A stretch of DNA of 47,117 nt from CAZAKZ01 sp964485695. GTDB lineage: Bacteria; Planctomycetota; JAFGQW01. Below, in pieces: positions 32,646 through 43,179 of this stretch (within the stretch, counting starts at the first letter, position 1; every line of letters starts with the position of its first letter). The position numbers and the translations under genes were made by a program. The DNA lies in the NCBI GenBank assembly GCA_964485695.1, contig CAZAKZ010000026.1, positions 1 to 47,117 of the forward strand, in the 5' to 3' direction. The notes under the pieces were generated by a model. It had not been told where the DNA came from. It did no database searches and saw only the letters and a program-made list of their open reading frames with translations.

Positions 32646-34136
32646 CTACTTCCCCATCATCTGCACCACCAGCGACTGGGCCGTTTTCTGGGTTCCCTTG
32701 TAAAAGCCCCCGGGCAGCAAGCCGAGCACCAGGATGAACACCACGGAGGCGACCAGGAGAAGCTTCTGGCCGTAGCGCGTCGATTCACCGAACCACGCGT
32801 GGTCCGCGGGAGGAATGTACATCACCCGGATCACGTTCAGGTAGTAGGCCACGCTGACGATGCTCATGACGATGCCGAGCAGGGCCAGAACGGTGTAGCC
32901 GTCCTGGATGGCCGCGGAAAAGATGGCCAGCTTGGCGATGAATCCCCCGGTGACGGGCACACCGATGAGGGAGAGCATGAACAGGGTCATGCACAGGGCG
33001 AGGAGGGGGTGTTTCCGGGCCAGGCCGCGAATCGAGTCGAGGTGTTCGAGATCCTCGTTTTTGCGGCCGGCGAGGACCAGGACCATGAAGGCGCCGATGA
33101 CGGTGGGAACGTAGACGGCCAGGTAGAAAAGGACCGCGGCCGGACCGCCGCTCTCCGGAGAAGAGATGACCCCCAGGAGCATGTAGCCTGAATGGGCCAC
33201 GCTCGAGTAGGCCAGCATGCGTTTCAGGTTGGTCTGGACCAGGGCCACGAGGTTTCCCAGCACCATGGTCAGGGCCGCAATGGCCCCGAGCACCGTGTGG
33301 AGTTCCGCCAGGTGATTCGTGGCCAGGGGGGTATAGAGGATGCGGAGCAGGGCGGCGAAGGCCGCCACCTTGACGGCGGAAGCCATGAAGCCCGAGATGG
33401 GCGTGGGGGCGCCTTCGTATGCGTCCGGCACCCAGGTGTGGAAGGGCACGGCGCCGATCTTGAAGGTAAGGCCGATGAGGAGAAATCCGAAAGCCAGCAG
33501 AGACAGGTAGGGCGTATCCGATCCGGCCACGGGGAGGAGGGCCGTGAAGGAGGTGGTGCCCGTAGCTCCGTATGCAAACGCGATGCCCATGAGGAGGAAG
33601 GCCGAGGCCACGGCGCCGAGGATGAAGTATCGCAGGGCGCCCTCCACGGATTTGGCCCGGAACCGAGTCAAGGCCGTCAGGCCGTAGGCGGAGATGCTCA
33701 GGATTTCGATGCCCAGGAACAGGGCGAGGAGGCCGCCCGCCATACAGACCAGGATCACTCCCGAAAGGGTCAGCATCATGAGGCTCAGGGCCTCACCCCA
33801 CCCGGCGCCGTATCGATGCAGATGCTCAAGTGTTCCCAGCATCGCCAGCAGGGTTGCCACCGTAGCCAGCATTCCGGTCCAGAGGCCGAAGTCGTCCACC
33901 CTCAGCTCGCCGTGGAAGGCCGTCCCCGTACGACCCACAAGCTGGAGGAGAGCCAGGAACGTGAGGATACAGCCCCCGAGTCCCACGAGGAGGGCGAAGA
34001 TCCTGGCATCCCCGTTGTTCCGGCGCACCATGGCCACCGCCAGCACCACCGAGGCCGTCAACACGGCCAGCAGGGAGGGCAGCGCGATTTCCAGCTCCTT
34101 GGGGGCGGGGAGTGAAGCGATCATGTTCGCGAACAC
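32646..34136 (-). CDS. nuoN: NADH-quinone oxidoreductase subunit N
   Basis: A 496-residue antiporter-like membrane subunit of complex I, one of three proton channels. GTG 34136 follows a GAGGA site 3 bp behind the nuoM stop; ATG 34124 is an alternative. About 14 hydrophobic helices are visible. The conserved glutamate falls in LALFLGIEILSISAYGL (Glu144), and the lysine-containing helix reads GLTFKIGAVPFHTWVPDAYEG. Both are needed for proton pumping. It is the last gene of the nuo block and converges on the TPR gene. Confidence 0.96.
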   Translation of the reverse strand: MFANMIASLPAPKELEIALPSLLAVLTASVVLAVAMVRRNNGDARIFALLVGLGGCILTFLALLQLVGRTGTAFHGELRVDDFGLWTGMLATVATLLAMLGTLEHLHRYGAGWGEALSLMMLTLSGVILVCMAGGLLALFLGIEILSISAYGLTALTRFRAKSVEGALRYFILGAVASAFLLMGIAFAYGATGTTSFTALLPVAGSDTPYLSLLAFGFLLIGLTFKIGAVPFHTWVPDAYEGAPTPISGFMASAVKVAAFAALLRILYTPLATNHLAELHTVLGAIAALTMVLGNLVALVQTNLKRMLAYSSVAHSGYMLLGVISSPESGGPAAVLFYLAVYVPTVIGAFMVLVLAGRKNEDLEHLDSIRGLARKHPLLALCMTLFMLSLIGVPVTGGFIAKLAIFSAAIQDGYTVLALLGIVMSIVSVAYYLNVIRVMYIPPADHAWFGESTRYGQKLLLVASVVFILVLGLLPGGFYKGTQKTAQSLVVQMMGK

Positions 34137-34139
34137 GGG

Positions 34140-35708
<1,569 letters not shown>

Positions 35709-35714
35709 GAGAGC

Positions 35715-37643
35715 CTATCCTCCTGCACTCAGAAGCAGGTAGAGAAGTATGAGAAAACCACCCAGGACCATGGCCAGGCCGTAGGCCTGGACGCGGCCTG
35801 CCTGGAGTAGGCGCATGACTTCACCGACGATGCGGACCGCCAGGCCGAAGACGCCGCGGATCAGGAAAGCGTCGATGAGAAACTCGTCGATCATGTGAAT
35901 CAGGCCGGCCAGCTTGCGGCAGCCGCCCGCGAAGTAACGCATGCAGAATCCATCGTAGAAGTACTTTGCCAGGAGCACGGCGTGGATGCGGCCCAGGGCT
36001 CCGGGTCTGGAGATGGCTGCTACGACGCGCTCGTGCCGGACGGCGATTAGCACGTACGCCAGACCCAGTCCGAGAAAGGCGACCACACCGCTGATGGCGA
36101 GGCCCATCCATTCCTGGTCCGGCGCCACCTCCGGATGGAAGTCGCCCGGGATGTTCAGGAAATGGCCGAGGAGTGCAGAGCTGTCGTGGGCCACGGCGTG
36201 AGGCAGGTTGACGTAGCCGGCGAACACCGCGCCCACGGCCAGGATCACAAGGGGGCCGGTCATGACCGGAGGGGACTCGTGGACGGCTGCATAGGAGGCC
36301 TCGTCCATGCGCGTCTTGCCGAAGAAGGTGAGCCAGATGAGGCGGCCCACGTATAAGGCGGTGAGCAGGGCGGTCACCTCGGCCAGGATCCACAGCGCGA
36401 ATCCGAGGCCGCCGCTGTACTTGGCCGCCATGAGGATCTCGTCTTTGGAAAAGTAGCCGGAAAAGAGCGGCAATCCGGCCAGAGCAAGGCCTCCGAGAAT
36501 GAAGGTGGTGCCCGTGATCGGGAGCTTCCTGATCAAGCCGCCCATCTTCATTATGTTCTGCTCCTTGTGCAGGGCGTGAATCACGGATCCGGCCCCGAGG
36601 AAGAGCAGCGCCTTGAAGAATGCGTGGGTGTAGAGGTGGAAGATACCGGCGGAAAAGGCACCGACGCCCATGGCCAGGAACATGAAGCCCAGCTGACTCA
36701 CCGTCGAATAGGCGAGGACCTTCTTGATGTCCCGCTCCACCAGCGCCATGGTGGCGGCGAAGAAGGCCGTGCACACGCCGATGATGGCGACCACCGGGAG
36801 AATGGTGGAAGCGGTGAAGAACATGCCGAGGCGGCCGATCATGTAGACGCCGGCCGTCACCATGGTGGCGGCGTGGATCAGAGCGCTCACGGGGGTCGGA
36901 CCCGCCATGGCGTCGGGAAGCCAGATGAACAGGGGGATCTGCGCACTCTTGCCCACGGCGCCGATGAAGAGGCAGATGCCCACGGCGGCCAGCAATCCCA
37001 CGGGTACCTTGTCGAGGATGGCTTCCTGTTCGAGGTCGAGGAAGTCGAGAGTGCCGACGTTGTGGAACAGGAGAAAGATCCCCACCAGGAATCCGAGGTC
37101 GCCGATGCGGTTGACGATGAAGGCCTTCATGCCGGCGGCGGCCTTGGCTTTGTCCTCGAACCAGTAGCCGATGAGCAGGTAGGAGCAGAGTCCCACGCCT
37201 TCCCAGCCGATGAACATGAGCGGCAGGCTGGAACCGAGCACGAGGATCAGCATGGCTCCGGTGAACAGGTTCATGAAAGAGAAGAACCGTTCATCCCGCT
37301 TTTCGTGGCTCATGTATCCGATGCTGTAGAGGTGGATGAGGAAGCCGATGCCGGTCACCACCAGCGTCATGAGGCTCGAGAGGGGATCCAGAATGAAATG
37401 GAAGCGGACGGTCAGGGCGCCGACGGAGAACCAGGTCCCCAGGTCCGCCTCGATGAGGGCCTCGGGAACGACTCTCAGGTCCACCAGGAAGCCGTGGAGG
37501 GACGCGGAGAAGGACACCAGCACCATGGCGCAGGCGATGACGCCGGGCATCTTCCTCGGCATGTACCGGCCCAGAAGGCCGACCACGATCGCCCCGATGA
37601 ACGGGGGCAGGAGAATGGTCGACAGCAGGATCGGGTTATCCAT
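35715..37643 (-). CDS. nuoL: NADH-quinone oxidoreductase subunit L
   Basis: A 642-residue subunit, the distal antiporter-like channel of complex I, with the usual C-terminal lateral helix region. The buried glutamate is in FIGWEGVGLCSYLLIGYW (Glu148). The lysine helix reads GKSAQIPLFIWLPDAMAGPT, and a second conserved block FLAMGVGAFSAGIFHLYTHA contains the histidine-rich channel segment. The C-terminal 100 residues form the amphipathic arm plus terminal helix that bridges NuoM and NuoN. It starts 36 bp behind nuoK. Confidence 0.97.
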   Translation of the reverse strand: MDNPILLSTILLPPFIGAIVVGLLGRYMPRKMPGVIACAMVLVSFSASLHGFLVDLRVVPEALIEADLGTWFSVGALTVRFHFILDPLSSLMTLVVTGIGFLIHLYSIGYMSHEKRDERFFSFMNLFTGAMLILVLGSSLPLMFIGWEGVGLCSYLLIGYWFEDKAKAAAGMKAFIVNRIGDLGFLVGIFLLFHNVGTLDFLDLEQEAILDKVPVGLLAAVGICLFIGAVGKSAQIPLFIWLPDAMAGPTPVSALIHAATMVTAGVYMIGRLGMFFTASTILPVVAIIGVCTAFFAATMALVERDIKKVLAYSTVSQLGFMFLAMGVGAFSAGIFHLYTHAFFKALLFLGAGSVIHALHKEQNIMKMGGLIRKLPITGTTFILGGLALAGLPLFSGYFSKDEILMAAKYSGGLGFALWILAEVTALLTALYVGRLIWLTFFGKTRMDEASYAAVHESPPVMTGPLVILAVGAVFAGYVNLPHAVAHDSSALLGHFLNIPGDFHPEVAPDQEWMGLAISGVVAFLGLGLAYVLIAVRHERVVAAISRPGALGRIHAVLLAKYFYDGFCMRYFAGGCRKLAGLIHMIDEFLIDAFLIRGVFGLAVRIVGEVMRLLQAGRVQAYGLAMVLGGFLILLYLLLSAGG

Positions 37644-37679
37644 GGATGGCTCCCATAATCCTTCCAGGTTGTACGGCGG

Positions 37680-37973
37680 TTACCATTTCATGATGTCCAT
37701 TTCCGCGGAGTCCGGCTTCCCCCTCAGGCGCACGAAGGCGATGAGGAGGGCGAGGCCCACGGCCACCTCGCCGGCGGCCACGGCAATACTGATGATGCCC
37801 ATCACCCGGCCGTCCACGTTGCCGTGCATGTTCGAGAAGACGACCAGCGCCAGGATGGCGGCGTTGAGCATGATCTCGACGCTGATGAGCATGATGAGGA
37901 TGTTGCGCCTGAGAACGACGCCCAGGGCACCGATGACGAACAGAATCAGGCTCAGCGCGAGGAATCCGGTCAT
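37680..37973 (-). CDS. nuoK: NADH-quinone oxidoreductase subunit K
   Basis: A 97-residue protein with three transmembrane helices, the normal NuoK size. The two membrane glutamates that line the proton path are present: one in LISVEIMLNAAILAL and one in AAGEVAVGLALLIAFVR. The start codon overlaps the nuoJ stop as ATGA, indicating coupling. Confidence 0.95.
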   Translation of the reverse strand: MTGFLALSLILFVIGALGVVLRRNILIMLISVEIMLNAAILALVVFSNMHGNVDGRVMGIISIAVAAGEVAVGLALLIAFVRLRGKPDSAEMDIMKW

Positions 37974-38623
37974 GACGCCTCCTTCCTCACCGGAGCGGCG
38001 CTGTCTTCTTCAGGGGCGTCAGGTTCTTCAGGGGTGTTCACCACCGGGTCGGCCTCGTTGGCCTCCGACTTCTCCTCACTCCCGCGCGGATGGGCGATGT
38101 AGATGGCGACGATGACGGCGGCGAGGAGAAACACCGCCGCCGCCTCGAAAGATACGAGGTAGTGGAGGAACAGGGCGTTGCCCACCGCTTCGGCGGCCCC
38201 GCCGGGCGGTGCTCTATCCACGTCCGTGGGCGGCGGATTTCCGGTGCTGAAGGCCAGATAGATCCCGCAAACGGCCGTGATGAACAGGAGCGCCGCTCCC
38301 AGCACCGCAATCTCCCACCGGACCGGGCCCTTGCCCGGGGCCTCGGACCCGGATTTTCCCAGATCCAGCAGCATCACCACGAAGAGGAAAAGCACCACCA
38401 CGGCCCCGGCGTAGACCAGGATCTGGATGAAGGCGATGATGGGGGCGGCCAGGATGACGTACTCGATACTGAGGCAGACGATCAAAACCAGGAGCCCCAT
38501 GACGGCCCGAAATGTCCTCCGGGCCAGAACCACGCTCAGGGCTCCCAGGATGGCGCCGACGCCCGCCAGGACGGCGGCTGCGCCCGTGAAGAAGTTCAGG
38601 CCGAGGTCAGACAGTGTCATCAT
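37970..38623 (-). CDS. nuoJ: NADH-quinone oxidoreductase subunit J
   Basis: A 217-residue membrane subunit with five helices. The conserved IQILVYAGAVVVLFLFVVMLL helix is clear at about 65-85 and includes the tyrosine that forms the pi-bulge near the quinone channel. The last 40 residues are an acidic, disordered tail (EEKSEANEADPVVNTPEEPD) not typical of the E. coli protein. Its start overlaps the stop of nuoH directly. In standard order nuoI should lie between nuoH and nuoJ, and there is no room for it here. Confidence 0.95.
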   Translation of the reverse strand: MMTLSDLGLNFFTGAAAVLAGVGAILGALSVVLARRTFRAVMGLLVLIVCLSIEYVILAAPIIAFIQILVYAGAVVVLFLFVVMLLDLGKSGSEAPGKGPVRWEIAVLGAALLFITAVCGIYLAFSTGNPPPTDVDRAPPGGAAEAVGNALFLHYLVSFEAAAVFLLAAVIVAIYIAHPRGSEEKSEANEADPVVNTPEEPDAPEEDSAAPVRKEAS

Positions 38624-39660
38624 TTGAGCACCAGGGATACCAGAGCGACCGCGACCAGGTTGACCAGCGCCACGGGAATGAGGCTGCGCCAGCTGAGGTT
38701 CATCAGGTCACTGAATCTGAGCCGCGGCAGGGTCCATCTGAGCCAGATGAAGAAGAACAGGATGGCGCCCGCCTTGACGAAGAAGATGCACACGCCCAGC
38801 AGAGCGGTCCACAGCGAGGGCGCGGGCCCTCCCACCGCCATCCAGGGCAGGGTCCAACCGCCCAGGAACAAGGTGGTGAACAGCCCTGTGAGCGCAACCA
38901 TGGAGGCGTATTCCGCCATGAAGAACATGGAAAACTTCATGCTCGAGTACTCGGTGTGGTATCCGCCCACGAGTTCGGGCTCCGCTTCCGGAAGATCGAA
39001 AGGCAACCGGTTGGCCTCTGCGATCATGGCGATGAGGAACAGCAGCGCCGTGAGCGGCTGCCTCAGGAGGTTCCAGTTGGGGAGGAAGCCGAAGAGCCAC
39101 CCCGACTGGTTTTCCACGATGACGGCCCCCCGGAGGTCGCCCGCCACCACCACCACCCCGAGGACTGCCAGCCCCAGCACCACCTCGTAACTCAGCATCT
39201 GTGCCCCTGCTCTGAGTGCGCCCAGCAGGGGATACTTGCTGCCCGATCCCCAGCCCGCCATGGACAGAGCCACCACCTCCAGGGGGGCCAGAGCCAGGAA
39301 GAACAGCACGCCGATGGAGATGTCGGCGATCTGGATCTGGACCTCGTGGCCGAAGACCACGATGCGGTCGCCCACCGGGATTACGGCCCAGACCACCAGG
39401 GCGCTGAACAGGGAGAGCATCGGCGCCAGGATGTAGATGATCCTGGATGCCCGGTCCGGGATGATGTCCTCCTTCACCAGCAGCTTCAGGGCATCGGCGA
39501 AGGGCTGAAGAATGCCGAACGGGCCGACCCGGTTGGGGCCACACCGGTGCTGGATCCAGGCACTGAATCTTCGCTCCCCCCACACCAGGGGAGGAACCGC
39601 CAGGAGCGGAATGCTGCCCAGGATCAGGACGATGACCAAGTTGACCAGGACTTCAACCAC
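38620..39660 (-). CDS. nuoH: NADH-quinone oxidoreductase subunit H
   Basis: A 346-residue subunit that holds the quinone-binding chamber with NuoB and NuoD. A GTG start at 39660 follows GGAG. Family motifs include ERRFSAWIQHRCGPNRVGP, FADALKLLVKEDIIPD, EANRLPFDLPEAEPELVGGY and HTEYSSMKFSMFFMAEYA, which carry the acidic residues that couple quinone reduction to proton movement. Eight helices fit. A 79-bp gap separates it from nuoG, and it overlaps nuoJ by 4 bp. Confidence 0.97.
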   Translation of the reverse strand: MVEVLVNLVIVLILGSIPLLAVPPLVWGERRFSAWIQHRCGPNRVGPFGILQPFADALKLLVKEDIIPDRASRIIYILAPMLSLFSALVVWAVIPVGDRIVVFGHEVQIQIADISIGVLFFLALAPLEVVALSMAGWGSGSKYPLLGALRAGAQMLSYEVVLGLAVLGVVVVAGDLRGAVIVENQSGWLFGFLPNWNLLRQPLTALLFLIAMIAEANRLPFDLPEAEPELVGGYHTEYSSMKFSMFFMAEYASMVALTGLFTTLFLGGWTLPWMAVGGPAPSLWTALLGVCIFFVKAGAILFFFIWLRWTLPRLRFSDLMNLSWRSLIPVALVNLVAVALVSLVLK

Positions 39661-39739
39661 CTTGTACTCCAGCCGTCTCTTTCAGCGATTTTCCATCCTT
39701 CAAGTCCATCGGAGCCCGAAGACTCCCCGTTCGTGATCT

Positions 39740-41335
39740 CTATCTATGGTGTACCGGCGCCGCACCCTGAAGAAGCAACCCGGATTCACCCAGGTCCTCG
39801 AATCGCAGGCCCTGGAAGGCAGTGAAGACATCTCCGAGCCCGTCGAATACGGCCGGGGCGGAGCCATCCCCCGGGGGGGTGTCCCCGAGGGCTCTCAACA
39901 CCGCAGCGAGGATTCCCAGATCTCCGCCCGGAAGGGGAGGCGTTACCACGGGCCGAAGCCGCTGGACCCGTCCGTCGTCGTTGACGAAGGTCCCCTCCTT
40001 CTCGGGGAAGGCCGCTGCCGGGAGCACGAGGTGCGCCCGGTCCATGAGCGTCGAGGGTGCAAGATCCTGGACTATCAGCAGATCCAGCCTGGAGGCCACT
40101 GCCACCAGGCCCTCGGGGTAGTCCGCCTCGGGGATGCCGCCGAAGACCCAGAGCACCTTCACGGAGCCGGCCTCGATATCCTCCGCCAGCTTCCCCACGG
40201 CGTCCGGGTCGGGCGAGAGGTCGAGGACCTCTTCGAGACCGCGGCGGTTGGGATTCCGGTCGGCGGATATGCGGAAACCACTCTGCGATATCCAGGCCTC
40301 CCCGGGAGCCGTTTCCAGGGCCGCCAGCCGCTGGCTCTTCAGGACATCCCGGAAGAGTCGCCCGACCAGGGCGAGTTCCTCGCAGGTCAGCCAGGGAGTG
40401 ACGAGACCCGCTACGGCCGCGGGTTCGGCCGAATCCAGGCTCACCTTGATGACCTCTACCGCTTCCGTCACCGTGACGTTGAACGACCGGGCATCCTCTC
40501 GTCTCAGCGGTGTCCTCGGCCGCCGGGGATCGCTCATGTAGCCGTGAGAGAGGCGTCCGCGGTCGCACATCCAGTGGCCGTTCACCGCCTCGTTCAGCCT
40601 GGGTCTGAACCGGACCACTTTCCCCTCGTAGGCCTCCGCCAGGACGTTGCAGCCCCGGCTGCAGGCGGCGCAAAGGGTGTGCGCTCCCTTCAGGTTCCAG
40701 ACGCGTGCCTGGAACAGGAAGTCCTTCGAGATGAGAGCACCCACCGGGCAGATATCCACGATGTTCAGGCTCATGGGATTGTCGATGGCTATGCCCGGGA
40801 AGATGTCGATGTCCGTCCGGTCTCCCCGGTCCACGAATCCCAGCTCGCTCGTACCGGTGATGTCGTCGAGGAACCGGAGGCAACGCCGGCAGCGGATGCA
40901 CCGCTCTGGCCAGAGCGCGATGGTCTCTCCCAGGTCCCTCTTGGGCGCGATGATCTTATCTTCGTCGTACCGGCTCTGGCCCGGGCCGTGGTCAAAGGCG
41001 TGGTTCTGGAGGATACATTCCCCGGCCTTGTCGCACACCGGGCAGTCCAGGGGATGGTGGAGAAGCATGAATTCCATCACGCCCCGCCGGGCATCGAGGA
41101 CAGCAGGCGTTTCCGTGGAGACCACCATGCCGTCCGCCGCCGGAACGGTGCAGGAGGCGACGAGGCCCCGCATCCCCTCCACCTCGACCATGCACATGCG
41201 ACAATTGCCGTCCGGCTTGAGGCCCGGGTGGTAGCAGAAGTGGGGCGGCATGTGGCCGGCCGCGCCGCACGCGTCGATGAGCCGCGTGCCTTCGGGCACC
41301 TCCACGTCCTTGCCGTTGACTGTCAGTCGGGGCAC
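39740..41335 (-). CDS. nuoG: NADH-quinone oxidoreductase subunit G, short form
   Basis: A 531-residue iron-sulfur subunit starting at GTG 41335 behind AGAAGGA. Cluster ligands are complete: 2Fe-2S N1b at Cys34/45/48/62; N5 at His94, Cys98/101/107; N4 at Cys146/149/152/196; and an N7-type 4Fe-4S site at Cys222/225/229/257, present only in some lineages. The molybdopterin-like domain that follows is truncated (about 270 residues), much shorter than in E. coli (about 900 total). It carries electrons from NuoF toward NuoI/NuoB. Confidence 0.95.
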   Translation of the reverse strand: MPRLTVNGKDVEVPEGTRLIDACGAAGHMPPHFCYHPGLKPDGNCRMCMVEVEGMRGLVASCTVPAADGMVVSTETPAVLDARRGVMEFMLLHHPLDCPVCDKAGECILQNHAFDHGPGQSRYDEDKIIAPKRDLGETIALWPERCIRCRRCLRFLDDITGTSELGFVDRGDRTDIDIFPGIAIDNPMSLNIVDICPVGALISKDFLFQARVWNLKGAHTLCAACSRGCNVLAEAYEGKVVRFRPRLNEAVNGHWMCDRGRLSHGYMSDPRRPRTPLRREDARSFNVTVTEAVEVIKVSLDSAEPAAVAGLVTPWLTCEELALVGRLFRDVLKSQRLAALETAPGEAWISQSGFRISADRNPNRRGLEEVLDLSPDPDAVGKLAEDIEAGSVKVLWVFGGIPEADYPEGLVAVASRLDLLIVQDLAPSTLMDRAHLVLPAAAFPEKEGTFVNDDGRVQRLRPVVTPPLPGGDLGILAAVLRALGDTPPGDGSAPAVFDGLGDVFTAFQGLRFEDLGESGLLLQGAAPVHHR

Positions 41336-41339
41336 CGGT

Positions 41340-41402
41340 TCAGTTCCTTCTGAGCGTTGTGCAACGTATTTTTCGTAATTGTTGTTTTTGTGTCATGATC
41401 AT
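41340..41402 (-). CDS. 20-residue A-rich mini-ORF between nuoF and nuoG
   Basis: ATG 41402 overlaps the nuoF stop as ATGA and reads MIMTQKQQLRKIRCTTLRRN before TGA 41342-41340, 4 bp ahead of the nuoG start codon. The codons (CAA, AAA, TTA, ATA) are far more A-rich than elsewhere in the window. It may be a coupling leader that keeps ribosomes moving from nuoF to nuoG, or just an unstructured spacer that happens to be open. Confidence 0.35.
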   Translation of the reverse strand: MIMTQKQQLRKIRCTTLRRN

Positions 41403-42709
41403 CCCACCGCCCAGGAAGAGGGCGGCACGATCCGCGGGATCTCCCCGCCGACGTGTTTCAGGAAATCCTCCTTGAATTTCGTCACGTGGCTCTGCACGGG
41501 CATGACGAGGGCATCGGCCAGGGGGCAGATTGTTTTGCCGGCCATCTGGTCTGCGATGTCCAGGAGTAGCTGGAGATCCTCCTCGCGCCCCCGGTTCTCG
41601 TGGAACCGGTGCAGGATGCGTTCCACCCACCCGGAGCCTTCCCGGCACGGGGTGCACTGGCCGCAGCTCTCGTGGTGGTAGAACCGCGAGAGATTGTAGA
41701 GTGATTCCATCATGTCCACGCTCTCGTCCATGGCGATGACCCCGCCCGACCCCAGCATGGACCCCGCTGCTTGCAGGGACTCGAAATCCATGTTCACGTC
41801 CAGCTCGTCCGCCGTGAGCACCGGCACGCTGGATCCGCCCGGGATCACCGCCTTGAAGGGCAGGTCCTTCCATGGGCCGCCGCCGAGGCTCTCGTCCTCG
41901 AGCAAGGTGAGGAGACCCGTTCCCAGCGGCCGCTCGTAGAGGCCGGGGTTCTTCATGTGGCCGGAGAGACAGAATATCTTGGACCCGGGACTCTGGTCCG
42001 TCCCCATGGACCGGTACCAGTCCGCGCCCCTGGAGATGATGTGCGGCACGTTGGCCAGCGTCTCCACGTTGTTGATGATGGTGGGCTGGCCGAAGAGCCC
42101 CTTGACGGCGGGGAAAGGAGGCTTGATCTTTGGATAGCCGCGGTCGCCCTCGATGCTGGTGAGTAACGCGGTCTCCTCCCCGCAGATGTAGGCGCCGGCA
42201 CCGCGGTGGACGGTGACGTCCACCCGGACGTCCGTGTCGTAGAGCCCTTCGCCCAGATGGCCTGCGGCGCGGGCTTCGGCAATGGCCTCCTGGAGGATGA
42301 CGGCTTCCCGGGGCATCTCTCCGCGGATATAGATGTAAACCATCTCCGCGCCGATGGCGTAGGCAGAGATGAGCGCCCCCTCGATCACCCTGTGGGGATC
42401 CTTGTCGAGCAGGATCTGGTCCTTGAAGGTTCCGGGCTCGCTCTCGTCCGCGTTCACCACCAGGTAGCGGGGGCCCGGGACCTTGTCCGCGGAGGGAACG
42501 AACTGCCACTTGCGACCGGTGGGAAATCCGGCCCCACCTCGACCTCGCAGCCCCGAATTCACCACGATTTCGGTCGTCTCATCCGGCTCGAGCTCGGTGA
42601 CGACATGGCGCAAGGCCACGTAGCCCTCCCGCTCCTCGTACCGCTTCAGGGTATGGAAGTCGGCACTCCCGTCGTAGGTGAGGAGGAAGGGTTCGAAGGG
42701 CTTGCTCAC
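41399..42709 (-). CDS. nuoF: NADH-quinone oxidoreductase subunit F
   Basis: A 436-residue subunit that binds NADH and FMN. The GTG start at 42709 overlaps the nuoE stop as GTGA; longer in-frame extensions are antisense-like and ignored. The FMN/NADH loop reads GLRGRGGAGFPTGRKW (54-69). The N3 4Fe-4S ligands are Cys349/352/355 (ESCGQCTPCREG) and Cys395. A GAYICGEETALLTSIEG block completes the flavin site. It forms the electron-input module with NuoE and NuoG. Confidence 0.97.
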   Translation of the reverse strand: MSKPFEPFLLTYDGSADFHTLKRYEEREGYVALRHVVTELEPDETTEIVVNSGLRGRGGAGFPTGRKWQFVPSADKVPGPRYLVVNADESEPGTFKDQILLDKDPHRVIEGALISAYAIGAEMVYIYIRGEMPREAVILQEAIAEARAAGHLGEGLYDTDVRVDVTVHRGAGAYICGEETALLTSIEGDRGYPKIKPPFPAVKGLFGQPTIINNVETLANVPHIISRGADWYRSMGTDQSPGSKIFCLSGHMKNPGLYERPLGTGLLTLLEDESLGGGPWKDLPFKAVIPGGSSVPVLTADELDVNMDFESLQAAGSMLGSGGVIAMDESVDMMESLYNLSRFYHHESCGQCTPCREGSGWVERILHRFHENRGREEDLQLLLDIADQMAGKTICPLADALVMPVQSHVTKFKEDFLKHVGGEIPRIVPPSSWAVG

Positions 42710-43179
42710 TTGAGGCTCTCCAGGATCTCGTCCACCTTTTCCGGGGTGAGATCGGGATATGTGTCGTCGTTCACCTGCATGACCGGGGATTCCCCACATC
42801 GGGCCAGGCACTCCACCTTCACCAGGGTGAATTTTCCGTCGGGCGTCGTGCCTCCCACCTCGATGCCCAGTTTCTTCTCGAGATAGTCCGCCAGGGTTTC
42901 GCATCCGCGGAGCGCACAGCTGAGCGTGGCGCAGACCTGGATCAGGTACTTGCCCCACTCGCGCCGGCGAAAGTGCGTGTAAAACGTGAAGATGCCGCGG
43001 ATCCTGGCGGGACTCATGTCCATGGTCTTCGCCACCAGCACCATGACTTCCTCGTCGATGCCGTTGAACTCCCGTTCCGCCACGCGAAGAACAGGCAGGG
43101 TTGCGGCCTGCTTGTCGGGGTAGCGCGTAAAAAGGAGCTCGATCTCCTCTCTGGCGGTTTCACTGAAGGCGAGACTCAT
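42706..43179 (-). CDS. nuoE: NADH-quinone oxidoreductase subunit E
   Basis: A 157-residue thioredoxin-like 2Fe-2S subunit. Ligands for cluster N1a are Cys83 and Cys88 (CATLSC) and Cys124 and Cys128 (CLARC), with the standard 4- and 3-residue spacings. The preceding helical domain has the typical ATLPVLRVAEREF-like start and IRGIFTFYTHFRR. Its start overlaps the nuoD stop as ATGA and its stop overlaps nuoF. Confidence 0.96.
   Translation of the reverse strand: MSLAFSETAREEIELLFTRYPDKQAATLPVLRVAEREFNGIDEEVMVLVAKTMDMSPARIRGIFTFYTHFRRREWGKYLIQVCATLSCALRGCETLADYLEKKLGIEVGGTTPDGKFTLVKVECLARCGESPVMQVNDDTYPDLTPEKVDEILESLK

Noticed and set aside
39746..41353. Long plus-strand frame antisense to nuoG
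   Set aside because: It lies entirely opposite a gene with all iron-sulfur ligands intact; composition is typical of an antisense shadow.
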